A DNA stretch of 44,498 bases from contig CAYQSU010000023.1 of NCBI GenBank assembly GCA_964420325.1, positions 1-44,498 on the forward strand, read 5' to 3'. The position numbers and the translations under genes were made by a program. Below the pieces are notes generated by a model. The model ran no database searches and was not told the origin of the DNA. It saw only the letters and a list, made by a program, of their open reading frames with translations. Position 1 is the first letter of the stretch. Every line of letters starts with the position of its first letter. The DNA is from CAYQSU01 sp964420325. Its GTDB lineage: Bacteria; Pseudomonadota; Alphaproteobacteria; Rhodospirillales; Defluviicoccaceae. This document shows, one piece after another, positions 12,766 through 21,940 of this stretch.

Positions 12766-13926
12766 TTAGGCCAACACCCTCTCGACCAGCGTCGCCCAAT
12801 AGCTTGCCCCCACCGGCAAGATGTCGTCGTTGAAGTCGTAACGAGGATTGTGAAGGGTGCGCCCGCCTTCTCTGGGGCCGTTGCCGATCCACACGTAGCA
12901 GCCGGGCCGTCGCTCGAGCATGAAGGCGAAGTCCTCGGAGCCCATGCACGGCGGGGACTCGCGCAGCACGTGCTCCCTGCCGACCACCCGCGCCGCCGCC
13001 TCCGCGGCCCGCTCGGCTTCGGCCGCGTCATTGACGGTCGGCGGGTAGCGCCGCTCGTATCGCAGCTCGATGCCCGCGCCATGGGCGGTCGCGACGGTCT
13101 CGGCGATGCGTCGCACGCCGGCCTCGATTGCGTCCCGCACCTCCGGCCGCAGCGCCCGGGTGGTGCCGGCGAGAACCGCTCGATCGGGAATGACGTTCCA
13201 GGTGTCTCCGGCATGAATGCGCGTCACCGACACCACCGCGGCATCCAGCGGATCGATGGTGCGGCTGGTCACCGTCTGCAGGGCCGTGACAATATGCGCC
13301 GCCGCGACGATCGGATCGATGCCGAGGTGCGGCATCGCGGCGTGCGCGCCATGTCCGATGACGGCGATCTCGAAGACGTCGAACGACGCCATCATTGGCC
13401 CCGTGCGGACGGCGAAGTGGCCGGCGGGCAGCCCCGGCCAGTTGTGCATGCCGTGCACGGCCTCGACGGGGAAGCGCGAGAACAGGCCGTCTTCGATCAT
13501 CACCCGGGCTCCGCCCTCGTTCTCCTCCGCGGGCTGGAAAATGAAGTGAACCGTGCCGCGGAATCGGCGTGTTTCGGAGAGATAACGGGCGGCACCGAGG
13601 AGCATCGCGGTATGGCCGTCGTGGCCGCAGGCGTGCATCTTGCCCGGATGGGTCGAGCGATGCCCGAACGCATTCGATTCCGCGATCGGCAGCGCGTCCA
13701 TGTCGGCGCGCAGCGCGATCGCCGGACCGTCGCCCGTCGTCAGTGTGCCGACCACGCCGGTCTTGGCGAGCCCCTGGTCCACCTCGAGCCCGAACGCGGC
13801 GAGGCGCTGGGCAACGAATGCCGACGTCGCCGCCTCCTCGAAGGCGATCTCCGGATGAGCGTGCAGATGCCGCCGCCACGCCGTCATCTCGGCGTGGAGA
13901 TTCTCGATGGCTTCGATCACGGGCAC
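12766..13926 (-). CDS. M20D-family amidohydrolase (hippurate hydrolase / N-acyl amino acid deacylase type)
   Basis: Metal-dependent enzymes of this family remove acyl groups from amino acids or indole-amino acid conjugates in the cytoplasm. The 386-aa length is normal. Visible motifs include HAHPEIAFEE (23-31), LRADMDALPI (72-81), the metal site HACGHDGHTAML with Cys100, His102 and His105, FQPAEENEGGA, and the C-terminal PPCMGSEDFAFML. The start is the GTG at 13926, which has an AGAGGAG ribosome-binding site 10 bases upstream; the longer upstream frame lacks similarity. The true substrate cannot be read from sequence. It is transcribed away from the cyclase gene across a 105-bp divergent spacer. 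Confidence 0.92.
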   Translation of the reverse strand: MPVIEAIENLHAEMTAWRRHLHAHPEIAFEEAATSAFVAQRLAAFGLEVDQGLAKTGVVGTLTTGDGPAIALRADMDALPIAESNAFGHRSTHPGKMHACGHDGHTAMLLGAARYLSETRRFRGTVHFIFQPAEENEGGARVMIEDGLFSRFPVEAVHGMHNWPGLPAGHFAVRTGPMMASFDVFEIAVIGHGAHAAMPHLGIDPIVAAAHIVTALQTVTSRTIDPLDAAVVSVTRIHAGDTWNVIPDRAVLAGTTRALRPEVRDAIEAGVRRIAETVATAHGAGIELRYERRYPPTVNDAAEAERAAEAAARVVGREHVLRESPPCMGSEDFAFMLERRPGCYVWIGNGPREGGRTLHNPRYDFNDDILPVGASYWATLVERVLA

Positions 13927-14031
13927 GTCTCGTCCACTCCTCTGCGCGTCCGGCCCCCCACCGCGGACTGTCCGTGGTGTCCTTCTGCCGTGCATCGTAT
14001 ATAGGAGCGAGGAACCGACAGGGAGATGAGA

Positions 14032-15270
14032 ATGAGCGCCGTCGCCGTTGCGGAGCCGGTTGCCTCGCGTCTCGAACGCCTGCCGCCTTGCGAGAATCCG
14101 GTGGTTGCTTGGCTGCTGGCCGAGGGCTGGAACATCGCCGAACCCGGAGAGGTCGTCCACCGCCTCTGCAACGCCATGCTCGCCAACGGCATCCCATTAT
14201 ACCGGATGAGGGTGTCGCTTCGCCTGTTGCATCCGCAGTTCCTGGGCACGACCTACACCTGGCTGCGTCCGACCGACGAGGTCGAGGAGTTCCTGCCCGC
14301 CCACGAGATCCTTCAGACCGAGGCCTATCTCAGGAGCCCCTATGTCGCCATCTTCGAAGGCGCCGGCGCGGTGCGCCGCAGGCTCGACGGCCCCGGCTCG
14401 GCCGTCGACTTTCCCATCCTCGATGAGCTGAAAGCCCAGGGCGTGACCGACTATGTCGCGATGCCGCTGGTGTTCTCGGATGGCAAGATCAACGCGGTGA
14501 CGTTCGCCTGCGATCGGCCCGGCGGCTTCACCGCCGCCGAGCTGGAGACGATCGACGGGATGCTGCCCGTGTTGTCACACGTCCTCGAGACGCATGCCCT
14601 GCGGCGCACGGCAAGGACCATTCTCGACACCTATCTCGGCAAGCATTCCGGCGAGCGGGTGCTGAAGGGGCTGATCCGACGGGGCGACGGCGAGAACATT
14701 CACGCGGTGCTCTGGTTCTCCGACCTGCGCGGCTCGACGCAACTCGCCGACCGGATGCCCAGGAGCGACTTCCTCGCTCTTCTCAACGACTACTTCGAGT
14801 GCATGGCGGGCGCCGTCCTCGCCCACGGCGGCGAGGTTCTTCGCTTCATCGGCGACGCCGCGCTGGCCATCTTCCCGATCGGCGGCATCACCGATCATCC
14901 GGAGAAATGCCCCGAGCACGTTCGCGCTTGCCACTCGGCTCTCTCGGCCGCAAGGGATGCCGTGCGGCGCGTGGAGGCTGTGAACACGGACCGCGTCTCC
15001 CGCGGCGAGCGGCCGATCGGCTTCGGCATCGGTCTTCATCTCGGGGACGTTCTGTACGGCAACATCGGCGTTGCGGAGCGTCTCGAGTTCTCGGTGATTG
15101 GCGCCGCCGCGAACGAGGCCGCCCGCATCGAGGGCCTGTGCAAGCTCCTCGACCGGCCCGTCCTCGTCTCGGGATCCGTCGCCCGCGTCGTTCCCGCCGA
15201 TCTTGTCTCCCTCGGCGTCCATGCCTTGCGCGGCGTCGCCGAGCCCAAGGAGATCTTCGCGCTCGCCTAG
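14032..15270 (+). CDS. Class III adenylate/guanylate cyclase with an N-terminal sensory domain
   Basis: This soluble 412-aa protein should make a cyclic nucleotide second messenger. I prefer the ATG at 14032 because GGGAG lies 6 bases before it; the ATG at 14026 directly abuts that site. Residues 1 to about 195 form a regulatory region, probably GAF-like (YVAMPLVFSDGKINAVTFA). The cyclase domain follows, with metal-binding Asp231 (WFSDLRGST) and Asp275 (RFIGDAALAIF) and the late motif EFSVIGAAANEAARIE. The residue before FIGD is Arg271, where many bacterial adenylate cyclases have Lys, so nucleotide preference is open. The stop codon overlaps the convergent nnrU-like gene. Confidence 0.92.
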   Translation: MSAVAVAEPVASRLERLPPCENPVVAWLLAEGWNIAEPGEVVHRLCNAMLANGIPLYRMRVSLRLLHPQFLGTTYTWLRPTDEVEEFLPAHEILQTEAYLRSPYVAIFEGAGAVRRRLDGPGSAVDFPILDELKAQGVTDYVAMPLVFSDGKINAVTFACDRPGGFTAAELETIDGMLPVLSHVLETHALRRTARTILDTYLGKHSGERVLKGLIRRGDGENIHAVLWFSDLRGSTQLADRMPRSDFLALLNDYFECMAGAVLAHGGEVLRFIGDAALAIFPIGGITDHPEKCPEHVRACHSALSAARDAVRRVEAVNTDRVSRGERPIGFGIGLHLGDVLYGNIGVAERLEFSVIGAAANEAARIEGLCKLLDRPVLVSGSVARVVPADLVSLGVHALRGVAEPKEIFALA

Positions 15271-15962
15271 CCCGGCAGCGGCGACACCGCGAAGATCCAT
15301 TCATGGGCGAAGAGGAGCACGGCATACAGCGCCAGCCCCGCCAGGAGCCGCCACCAGCCAATCTCGCCGAGGCTGACGCGGGCCCGGCCCCTCAAGATGG
15401 CGGCGAACGGCAGAAACGAGGTCGCGGTCTCGTAGGCCTTCCACGCCGCGCCGAAGGCGGCGCGCTTCTTGCCGTCGATGGCGAGAGCGCCGGCGAGAGC
15501 GAGCAGCGTCATGCCGCCGAACAGCAGCATGTCCGCGGCCTCTCCGTTCGCGAGCAGATGTGCCACCCCCCAGAGCGCAAAGCTCCACATCACCGGATGA
15601 CGGGTCACCTTGAGGATGCCCACGGGTCCGCTCTCGGCCAGTCGCCGGGTGTCTGCTCCCGCCGCCGTGGGGTTGGGCGTCGTCACGCCGGCCACGAGCA
15701 GGATGCAGGCGAACGGCATGATCGCCAGGGAGAGGTGACGAAAGCCTGATCCCGGTATCCAGACGTCGACGACGGGTGCATCGTTGTAGGCGCCGGCGAT
15801 CCACATCAGGAGAACCAGGGCGAGGAGCGAATACAACCCTTGGAACGGCCGCTCGCCGACCCTCGAGACAAGCGGACCGCGGACCCGGCGATCGGAAAGG
15901 GCCATGTGGCTGCCGACGAAGAGCGCGGTTGCCAGCGCAAGATGCCAGATCGTGCCGGTCAT
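15267..15962 (-). CDS. NnrU family integral membrane protein
   Basis: This 231-aa protein has several hydrophobic membrane helices and matches the NnrU family, named after a gene linked to nitric oxide metabolism in denitrifiers and related to NnrU-like and isoprenylcysteine-methyltransferase-like membrane proteins. Typical pieces are ALFVGSHMALS at the N-terminus and GILKVTRHPVMWSFALWGVAHLLANG in the middle, followed by the KKRAAFGAAWKAYETATSFLPF loop. The ATG at 15962 is chosen because the earlier part of the open frame is not family-like. No denitrification genes are present nearby, so its job here is unknown. It converges on the cyclase gene, sharing 4 bases. Confidence 0.88.
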   Translation of the reverse strand: MTGTIWHLALATALFVGSHMALSDRRVRGPLVSRVGERPFQGLYSLLALVLLMWIAGAYNDAPVVDVWIPGSGFRHLSLAIMPFACILLVAGVTTPNPTAAGADTRRLAESGPVGILKVTRHPVMWSFALWGVAHLLANGEAADMLLFGGMTLLALAGALAIDGKKRAAFGAAWKAYETATSFLPFAAILRGRARVSLGEIGWWRLLAGLALYAVLLFAHEWIFAVSPLPG

Positions 15963-16526
15963 GGTTTCGCGAACCGATGGTCCCGCGGCGATCGCGATCC
16001 GGCCGCGAGCCTGCGTTCGGACCGGCCGGGCCACTCGGTCGGAGTCATAGCCGCGCCGATCACCGCCGCCAACCCTTTTTCATCGGCGTACGGCGGCGAA
16101 GCGATCTCGACCACGCCCGCTGATGCGGATTGGCGCGAGGCTTGCAAAACCCTGGAGCCTCCTCTGTGGAATTGCGCGCGCCCGCAGGCGGTGACGGCCT
16201 TGCCGAGCATGAGGAAGCGAGCTATCGTGCCGCCTCATCGACAACCTGCCATGATGTCGGGGAGCCAACGTTCGCTGGGGAGGGACATCGACTGCGGGGC
16301 CGTCGCTGCTTACGAATTGGGTTCTAGGCCATCACGGTTGCTGACGCCGCATGCCAAACGTGCCCGGTCCACGGCTTGGCGCGCCCACCGGTCTCGGCGG
16401 GCATCGTTCCGGCGGATCTGATGTTCGGAAGAGGGTCGGGCCGTCGGCCTTTCCGCTTCGGAGTCCGACCGGTTCGGCCGCCAGTGGCGAACGGCAGCCA
16501 TCGACGCCGCGGAGGAGAAAAATCCC
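15963..16526. other. Gene-poor stretch upstream of the redox gene cluster
   Basis: About 560 bp contains no convincing gene. Short open frames on both strands have no recognisable motifs and no good ribosome-binding sites. The only clear functional element is the ribosome-binding site GAGGAG at the right edge, serving the next gene. The promoter of the NifJ cluster and the 5' region of the nnrU-like gene probably lie here, but I could not identify a convincing promoter pair. Confidence 0.5.
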
Positions 16527-18164
16527 ATGCCTCAACAACCCGCTGACCTGACCACGCCTCCGGATCTCGCCCGCAAGCGGCAGACGGGACCGTTTCGAAC
16601 CCAGCGGCCGATCTATGTCGATCTGCTCCCTCCCTGCAACAATGCCTGCCCGGCCGGCGAGAACATCCAGGCATGGCTGGCGCACACCCAAGAGGGGCGC
16701 TTTCAGGAAGCCTGGGAGACCATCCTTCAGGACAATCCGATGCCGGCCGTGCACGGTCGCGTCTGCTACCACCCGTGCGAGGACAGCTGCAACCGCGGCC
16801 GACTGGACATGTCGGTCAGCATCCACGCCGTCGAGCGCTTCCTCGGCGATTGCGCGCTCGAGCAAGGATGGATGCCCCGGCATCTGGCGCGGCCGAGCGG
16901 CAAGCGGGTGCTGATCGTCGGCGCAGGGCCGAGCGGGCTGTCTGCCGCCCACCACCTCGCGATGATGGGTCACGCGGTCGAGATCCGCGAGGCCGGGCCG
17001 CTCGCCGGCGGCATGATGCACTTCGGCATTCCCGCCTACCGCCTGCCCCGCGACGTTCTCGAGGGCGAGATCCGGCGGATCGAGAACATGGGGGTGAAGA
17101 TCGTCCTCAACCACAAGGTGGAGGACCTGGTCGCAGAGAAAGGCGCGGGCAATTTCGACGCGGTATTCGTTGCCGTCGGCGCCCATCTGTCGAAACGGAC
17201 CGAGATCCCGGCCCGGGACGCCGGCAAGATCCTTGACGCGTTGACGTTTCTCAAGTCGGTCGAGACCGGGGAAACCCCGAAGCTGGGCCGCCGGGTCGCG
17301 ATCTACGGCGGCGGCAACACGGCAATGGATGCGGCGCGCGTGGCGAAGCGCCTCGGCCACGAACCGATGATCATCTATCGCCGCGATCGCGCGCACATGC
17401 CGGCGCACGAGTTCGAAGCGGACGAAGCCATCGAGGAGGGGGTCAAGATCCACTGGCTCCGGACCATCAAATCGATCGAGCAGACGACCTTCACGGTCGA
17501 GGAGATGGAGATCGACGAGAACGGCCGGCCCCGGTCGACCGGCCGCATCGAGACCCTGGAGGCCGATGATCTCATCCTGGCGCTGGGCCAGGACACCGAC
17601 ACCAGGTTCCTGAGGAGGGTCCCCGGCGTCGCCTTCAAGAACGACGGCACCGTCGTCGTCGACCAGAACATGATGACCGGCCACGAAGGGGTCTTCGCCG
17701 GGGGCGACATGGTGCCCTCGGAGCGGACCGTCACGATCGCCGTCGGTCACGGCAAGCGGGCGGCACGCGCCATCGATGCTTATCTGCGCCACGCGAGCTA
17801 CCAGAAGCCGCCCAAGAGCGATCTGGCGAACTTCGAGAAGCTGCACCTGTGGTTCTTTACCGATGCCGCTCAGCGGCCTCAGGCGCACCTTGAATCGCTC
17901 AAGCGGACAACGAGCTTCGAGGAGGTCGTTCACGGGCTTGCCGAGAAGGATGCCGTCTATGAAGCGAAGCGATGTCTGTCCTGCGGCAACTGCTTCGAGT
18001 GCGACGGCTGCTACGGCGCGTGTCCCGAGGATGCGATCATCAAGCTCGGGCCCGGCAAGCGCTACAAGTACAACTACGACCGGTGCACCGGGTGCGCCGT
18101 GTGTTTCGAGCAGTGCCCCTGCCATGCTATCGAGATGATTCCTGAACCCGGAGCTGCGACCTAG
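16527..18164 (+). CDS. GltD-like NAD(P)-binding FAD flavoprotein with an added C-terminal 2[4Fe-4S] ferredoxin domain
   Basis: This 545-aa protein resembles the small subunit of glutamate synthase and PreT-type electron-transfer flavoproteins. The N-terminal Fe-S domain has CNNACPAG and CYHPCEDSCNRG. The FAD site is VLIVGAGPSGLSAA (about residues 128-141). The NAD(P) site is VAIYGGGNTAMDAARVAKR (about 257-275), and a second FAD contact is GVFAGGD. Unlike plain GltD it ends with a ferredoxin-like domain: CLSCGNCFECDGCYGACP followed by CTGCAVCFEQCPCHAI. No gltB large subunit is nearby; instead nifJ follows after 106 bp. An NAD(P)H:ferredoxin electron-transfer role beside NifJ is the natural inference. 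A GAGGAG ribosome-binding site supports the start. Confidence 0.9.
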   Translation: MPQQPADLTTPPDLARKRQTGPFRTQRPIYVDLLPPCNNACPAGENIQAWLAHTQEGRFQEAWETILQDNPMPAVHGRVCYHPCEDSCNRGRLDMSVSIHAVERFLGDCALEQGWMPRHLARPSGKRVLIVGAGPSGLSAAHHLAMMGHAVEIREAGPLAGGMMHFGIPAYRLPRDVLEGEIRRIENMGVKIVLNHKVEDLVAEKGAGNFDAVFVAVGAHLSKRTEIPARDAGKILDALTFLKSVETGETPKLGRRVAIYGGGNTAMDAARVAKRLGHEPMIIYRRDRAHMPAHEFEADEAIEEGVKIHWLRTIKSIEQTTFTVEEMEIDENGRPRSTGRIETLEADDLILALGQDTDTRFLRRVPGVAFKNDGTVVVDQNMMTGHEGVFAGGDMVPSERTVTIAVGHGKRAARAIDAYLRHASYQKPPKSDLANFEKLHLWFFTDAAQRPQAHLESLKRTTSFEEVVHGLAEKDAVYEAKRCLSCGNCFECDGCYGACPEDAIIKLGPGKRYKYNYDRCTGCAVCFEQCPCHAIEMIPEPGAAT

Positions 18165-18270
18165 CGTCGGGATCTCGCCGGGCATCGTGACAGTGACGGA
18201 TCGGCCCGCTCGACCGGCGGCGGTGTGACGTCGCGCACACCGGCGCTCGTCCGGGCAAGGGAGATAGAGA

Positions 18271-21200
18271 ATGGCGGTATCAGAAGACGTAACAACAATC
18301 GATGGCAATGAGGCCGCGGTCCACGTCGCCTACCGGGTCAACGAGGTCTGTGCCATCTACCCGATCACGCCGTCGTCGACGATGGCCGAGCTCGCCGACC
18401 AGTGGGCCAGCGAGGGCAGGACCAACATCTGGGGGAACGTGCCGGACGTCGTCGAGATGCAGAGCGAGGCGGGTGCTGCCGGCGCGGTCCACGGCGCCCT
18501 GCAGGCCGGCGCGCTGACCACGACCTTCACCGCCTCTCAGGGGCTCATGCTGATGATCCCCAACATGTACAAGATCGCCGGCGAGCTCACCTGCGCCGTC
18601 TTCCACGTCGCCGCCCGCGCCCTCGCGGCGCAGGGCCTGTCGATCTTCGGTGACCAGTCCGACGTCATGGCGGTGCGGGCCACCGGCTTCGCCCAGCTCG
18701 CCTCGAGCTCCGTCCAGGAAGCCCATGACATGGCCCTGGTGGCGCAGGCGGCGACCCTTCAGGCGCGCATTCCGTTCATCCACTTCTTCGACGGCTTCCG
18801 CACCTCGCACGAGGTCAACAAGGTCACCCTGCTCCCCGACGACGTGCTGCGGCAGATGATCGACGAGGATCTCGTGCTCGCCCATCGAAGGAGAGCGCTC
18901 AACCCCGACAATCCGTTCATTCGCGGCACCGCGCAGAATCCCGATGTCTATTTCCAGTCACGCGAGGCGTCCGGCCCCTTCTACGCACGGGTTCCGGCCA
19001 TCGTCGAGGAGGCGATGGACAAGTTCGCGGCGCTGACCGGCCGGCACTACAAGCCCTTCGACTACTTCGGCGCACCGGACGCCGAACGCCTCGTCGTTCT
19101 CATGGGCTCGGGCGCCGAGGCGGCGAGGGAGACCGTCGAGTTCCTCACGGAACGGGCCGAAGGCGTCGGCCTGATCCAGATCCATCTCTACCGGCCATTC
19201 TCGGCCGAGCATTTCCTCGGCGCATTGCCGAAGACAGTGCGCGGCCTCGTCGTCCTCGACCGCACCAAGGAGCCGGGCGCCACCGGGGAGCCGCTCTATC
19301 AGGACGTGGTCGTCGCCCTGGCCGAGGCGGCGGGCCGCGGCCGGCTCCCGATGAAGACGATGCCGACGGTCATCGGCGGCCGCTACGGCCTGTCGTCGAA
19401 GGAGTTCACGCCCGCCATGGTCAAGGCGGCGCTGGACGAGCTGAAGAAGGAGACGCCCAAGAACCACTTCACGGTGGGGATCGTCGACGACGTCGGCCGC
19501 TCCAATATCGACTTCGATCCGTCGTTCAGCACCGAACCCTCGTCGGTCTTCCGGGCGATGTTCTACGGCCTCGGGGCCGACGGCACGGTGGGGGCCAACA
19601 AGAACACCATCAAGATCATCGGCGAGGACCCCGAGTTCTTCGCCCAGGGCTACTTCGTCTACGACTCCAAGAAGTCCGGCTCGCAGACGGTGTCGCACGT
19701 CCGCTTCGGACCCGAACCGATTCGCTCGACCTATCTGATCCAATCGGCCAACTTCATCGCCTGTCACCAGTTCAGCTTCATCGAGAAGATGGACGTCCTG
19801 GAGAGTGCCGCGCCGGGAGCGACCTTCCTCCTCAACAGTCTTTACGGCCCGGAAGATGTCTGGGACAAGCTTCCGCGCAAGATCCAGGAACAGATCATCC
19901 AGAAGAACCTGAAGTTCTTCGTCATCGACGGTGCCAATGTCGCGCGCGAGACGGGGATGGGTACACGCATCAACACCATCATGCAGACCTGCTTCTTCGC
20001 CATCTCGGGCGTCCTTCCCCGCGATCGGGCCATCGCCAAGATCAAGACCTCGATCGAGAAGACCTACGGCAAGAAGGGCGAAGAGGTCGTCCGCAAGAAC
20101 TTCGAGGCCGTCGACCACACCGTGGCCAATCTCTACGAGGTCAAGATACCGGCACGGCCGACCAGCAACATCGAGTTGCGGCCGGTGGTGCCGCCGGAGG
20201 CGCCCGAGTTCGTCCAGACGGTCATCGCCAAGATGATGGCCGGCAAGGGCGACGAGCTTCCCGTAAGCGCGATGCCGATCGACGGCACGTTCCCCAGCGG
20301 CACCACCAGGTGGGAGAAACGCGGCATCTCGCAGTTCGTCCCCCTCTGGGAGCCGAGCATCTGCATTCAGTGCGGCAACTGCAGCTTCGTCTGCCCGCAC
20401 GGGGTCATCCGATCGAAGCTCTACAACCAGAGCCAACTCGCCTCCGCGCCGAACGCCTTCAGATCGGCGCCGATCGACGTGCGAGGCTTCCCCGAGACCC
20501 GGTATACCTTGCAGATCTACGTCGACGACTGCACGGGCTGCTCGCTTTGCGTCGAGGTCTGTCCGGCCAAGAGCAAGGAGGAGACCGGCAAGAAGGCGAT
20601 CAACATGACCTGGAAGGAGCCGATCGTCGAACAGGAACGGGAGAACATCAACTTCTTCGAGACGCTGCCCACCAATGACCGCTCCCGCGTCGATTTCTCG
20701 ACGGTTCGCGGCGTGCAGTTTCTGGAGCCCCTTTTCGAGTTCTCGGGAGCCTGCGCCGGCTGCGGCGAGACGCCTTACGTCAAGCTCGTCTCGCAGCTGT
20801 TCGGGGATCGCATGCTGGTCGCCAATGCGACGGGGTGTTCCTCGATCTACGGCGGCAACCTGCCGACGACGCCGTGGAGCGTGAACGAGGAGGGGCGCGG
20901 TCCCGCGTGGTCGAACTCCCTGTTCGAGGACAATGCCGAGTTCGGTTTCGGCATGCGGCTCGCCGCCGACAAGCATCTGGCGGAGGCGCAGAGACTGCTG
21001 CTGGCGCTCCGCAACGAGATCGGCGGGGAGCTCGTCGACGCTATCCTGTCGGCACCCCAACGCACCGAATCGCAGATCCGCCAGCAAAGAGCCCGCGTCG
21101 CAGAGCTCAAGAAGGCGCTCGTCAACATCCCGTCGATGACGTCCAAACAACTCCTGACGATCGCCGACCATCTGGTTCGCCGCAGCATCTGGATCGTCGG

Positions 21201-21831
21201 CGGCGACGGCTGGGCCTACGACATCGGCTCGTCCGGCCTCGATCATGTCCTGTCCATCGGCCGCAACGTCAACATCCTGGTGCTGGACACGGAGGTCTAC
21301 TCCAACACCGGCGGACAGGCGTCGAAGTCGACGCCGATCGGTGCCGTCGCCAAGTTCGCCAACGCCGGCAAGCGCTCCGGCAAGAAGGATCTGGCGCTCC
21401 AGGCGATCTCCTATGGCAACGTCTACGTGGCCCGCGTTGCTCTCGGCGCCAATCCGCAGCAGACCCTGTTGGCCTTCCGCGAGGCCGAAGCCTACGAAGG
21501 CACCTCCCTGATCCTCGCGTACAGCCATTGCATCGCGCACGGCATCAACATGCAGCACGGCCTCGACCAGCAGAGCCGTGCCGTCCACAGCGCTTACTGG
21601 CCGCTGATCCGCTACAACCCCGACGTTCGGGCGTCCGGCGAGAACCCGTTCTCGCTCGACTCGCCCCGTCCGACGATCCGGTTCAAGGATTACGCGGAGA
21701 ACGAGCTCCGCTATCGCATGCTCTATCGGACCAATCCCAAGGAGGCGAGGCAGCTGATGGAGATGGCGCAGAAGGCGGTGGAACGGAGGTGGGCGCTCTA
21801 CGAGGAGATGGCCGCCATGGCCAAAGCCTGA
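18271..21831 (+). CDS. nifJ: Pyruvate:ferredoxin (flavodoxin) oxidoreductase, NifJ type
   Basis: This single-chain enzyme converts pyruvate and CoA to acetyl-CoA and CO2, reducing ferredoxin or flavodoxin. The 1186-aa length fits the homodimeric family. The N-terminal domain begins with EAAVHVAYRVNEVCAIYPIT. A CoA-binding and gamma-like domain occupies the middle. Two [4Fe-4S] motifs lie near residue 700 (CIQCGNCSFVCPHG) and 755 (CTGCSLCVEVCPAK). An additional cysteine pair (CAGCGETPY) precedes the thiamine diphosphate domain, whose GGDGWAYDIG and VYSNTGGQASKSTP motifs lie near residues 976 and 1010. The start has an AAGGGAG site. Physiological direction and substrate (pyruvate or another 2-oxoacid) are not fixed by sequence. 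Confidence 0.97.
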   Translation: MAVSEDVTTIDGNEAAVHVAYRVNEVCAIYPITPSSTMAELADQWASEGRTNIWGNVPDVVEMQSEAGAAGAVHGALQAGALTTTFTASQGLMLMIPNMYKIAGELTCAVFHVAARALAAQGLSIFGDQSDVMAVRATGFAQLASSSVQEAHDMALVAQAATLQARIPFIHFFDGFRTSHEVNKVTLLPDDVLRQMIDEDLVLAHRRRALNPDNPFIRGTAQNPDVYFQSREASGPFYARVPAIVEEAMDKFAALTGRHYKPFDYFGAPDAERLVVLMGSGAEAARETVEFLTERAEGVGLIQIHLYRPFSAEHFLGALPKTVRGLVVLDRTKEPGATGEPLYQDVVVALAEAAGRGRLPMKTMPTVIGGRYGLSSKEFTPAMVKAALDELKKETPKNHFTVGIVDDVGRSNIDFDPSFSTEPSSVFRAMFYGLGADGTVGANKNTIKIIGEDPEFFAQGYFVYDSKKSGSQTVSHVRFGPEPIRSTYLIQSANFIACHQFSFIEKMDVLESAAPGATFLLNSLYGPEDVWDKLPRKIQEQIIQKNLKFFVIDGANVARETGMGTRINTIMQTCFFAISGVLPRDRAIAKIKTSIEKTYGKKGEEVVRKNFEAVDHTVANLYEVKIPARPTSNIELRPVVPPEAPEFVQTVIAKMMAGKGDELPVSAMPIDGTFPSGTTRWEKRGISQFVPLWEPSICIQCGNCSFVCPHGVIRSKLYNQSQLASAPNAFRSAPIDVRGFPETRYTLQIYVDDCTGCSLCVEVCPAKSKEETGKKAINMTWKEPIVEQERENINFFETLPTNDRSRVDFSTVRGVQFLEPLFEFSGACAGCGETPYVKLVSQLFGDRMLVANATGCSSIYGGNLPTTPWSVNEEGRGPAWSNSLFEDNAEFGFGMRLAADKHLAEAQRLLLALRNEIGGELVDAILSAPQRTESQIRQQRARVAELKKALVNIPSMTSKQLLTIADHLVRRSIWIVGGDGWAYDIGSSGLDHVLSIGRNVNILVLDTEVYSNTGGQASKSTPIGAVAKFANAGKRSGKKDLALQAISYGNVYVARVALGANPQQTLLAFREAEAYEGTSLILAYSHCIAHGINMQHGLDQQSRAVHSAYWPLIRYNPDVRASGENPFSLDSPRPTIRFKDYAENELRYRMLYRTNPKEARQLMEMAQKAVERRWALYEEMAAMAKA

Positions 21832-21940
21832 AGACCCCCTCGGAACCAGCTTCCGGGCCTGGTACGATGCCGGGTCCGAGCGCCATGCGGGCAGGCCAAA
21901 ACGACGACCGAGACCGGTCGAGACCGGAGGGAACAGGGCT

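Noticed and set aside
15959..16210. Possible 83-codon gene on the minus strand in the gene-poor stretch
   Set aside because: It has no ribosome-binding site, no recognised motif and mixed composition; it overlaps the start region of the nnrU-like gene.
16332..18308. Open frame of 658 codons on the minus strand
   Set aside because: Antisense to the GltD-like gene, low-complexity composition and no recognisable domain.
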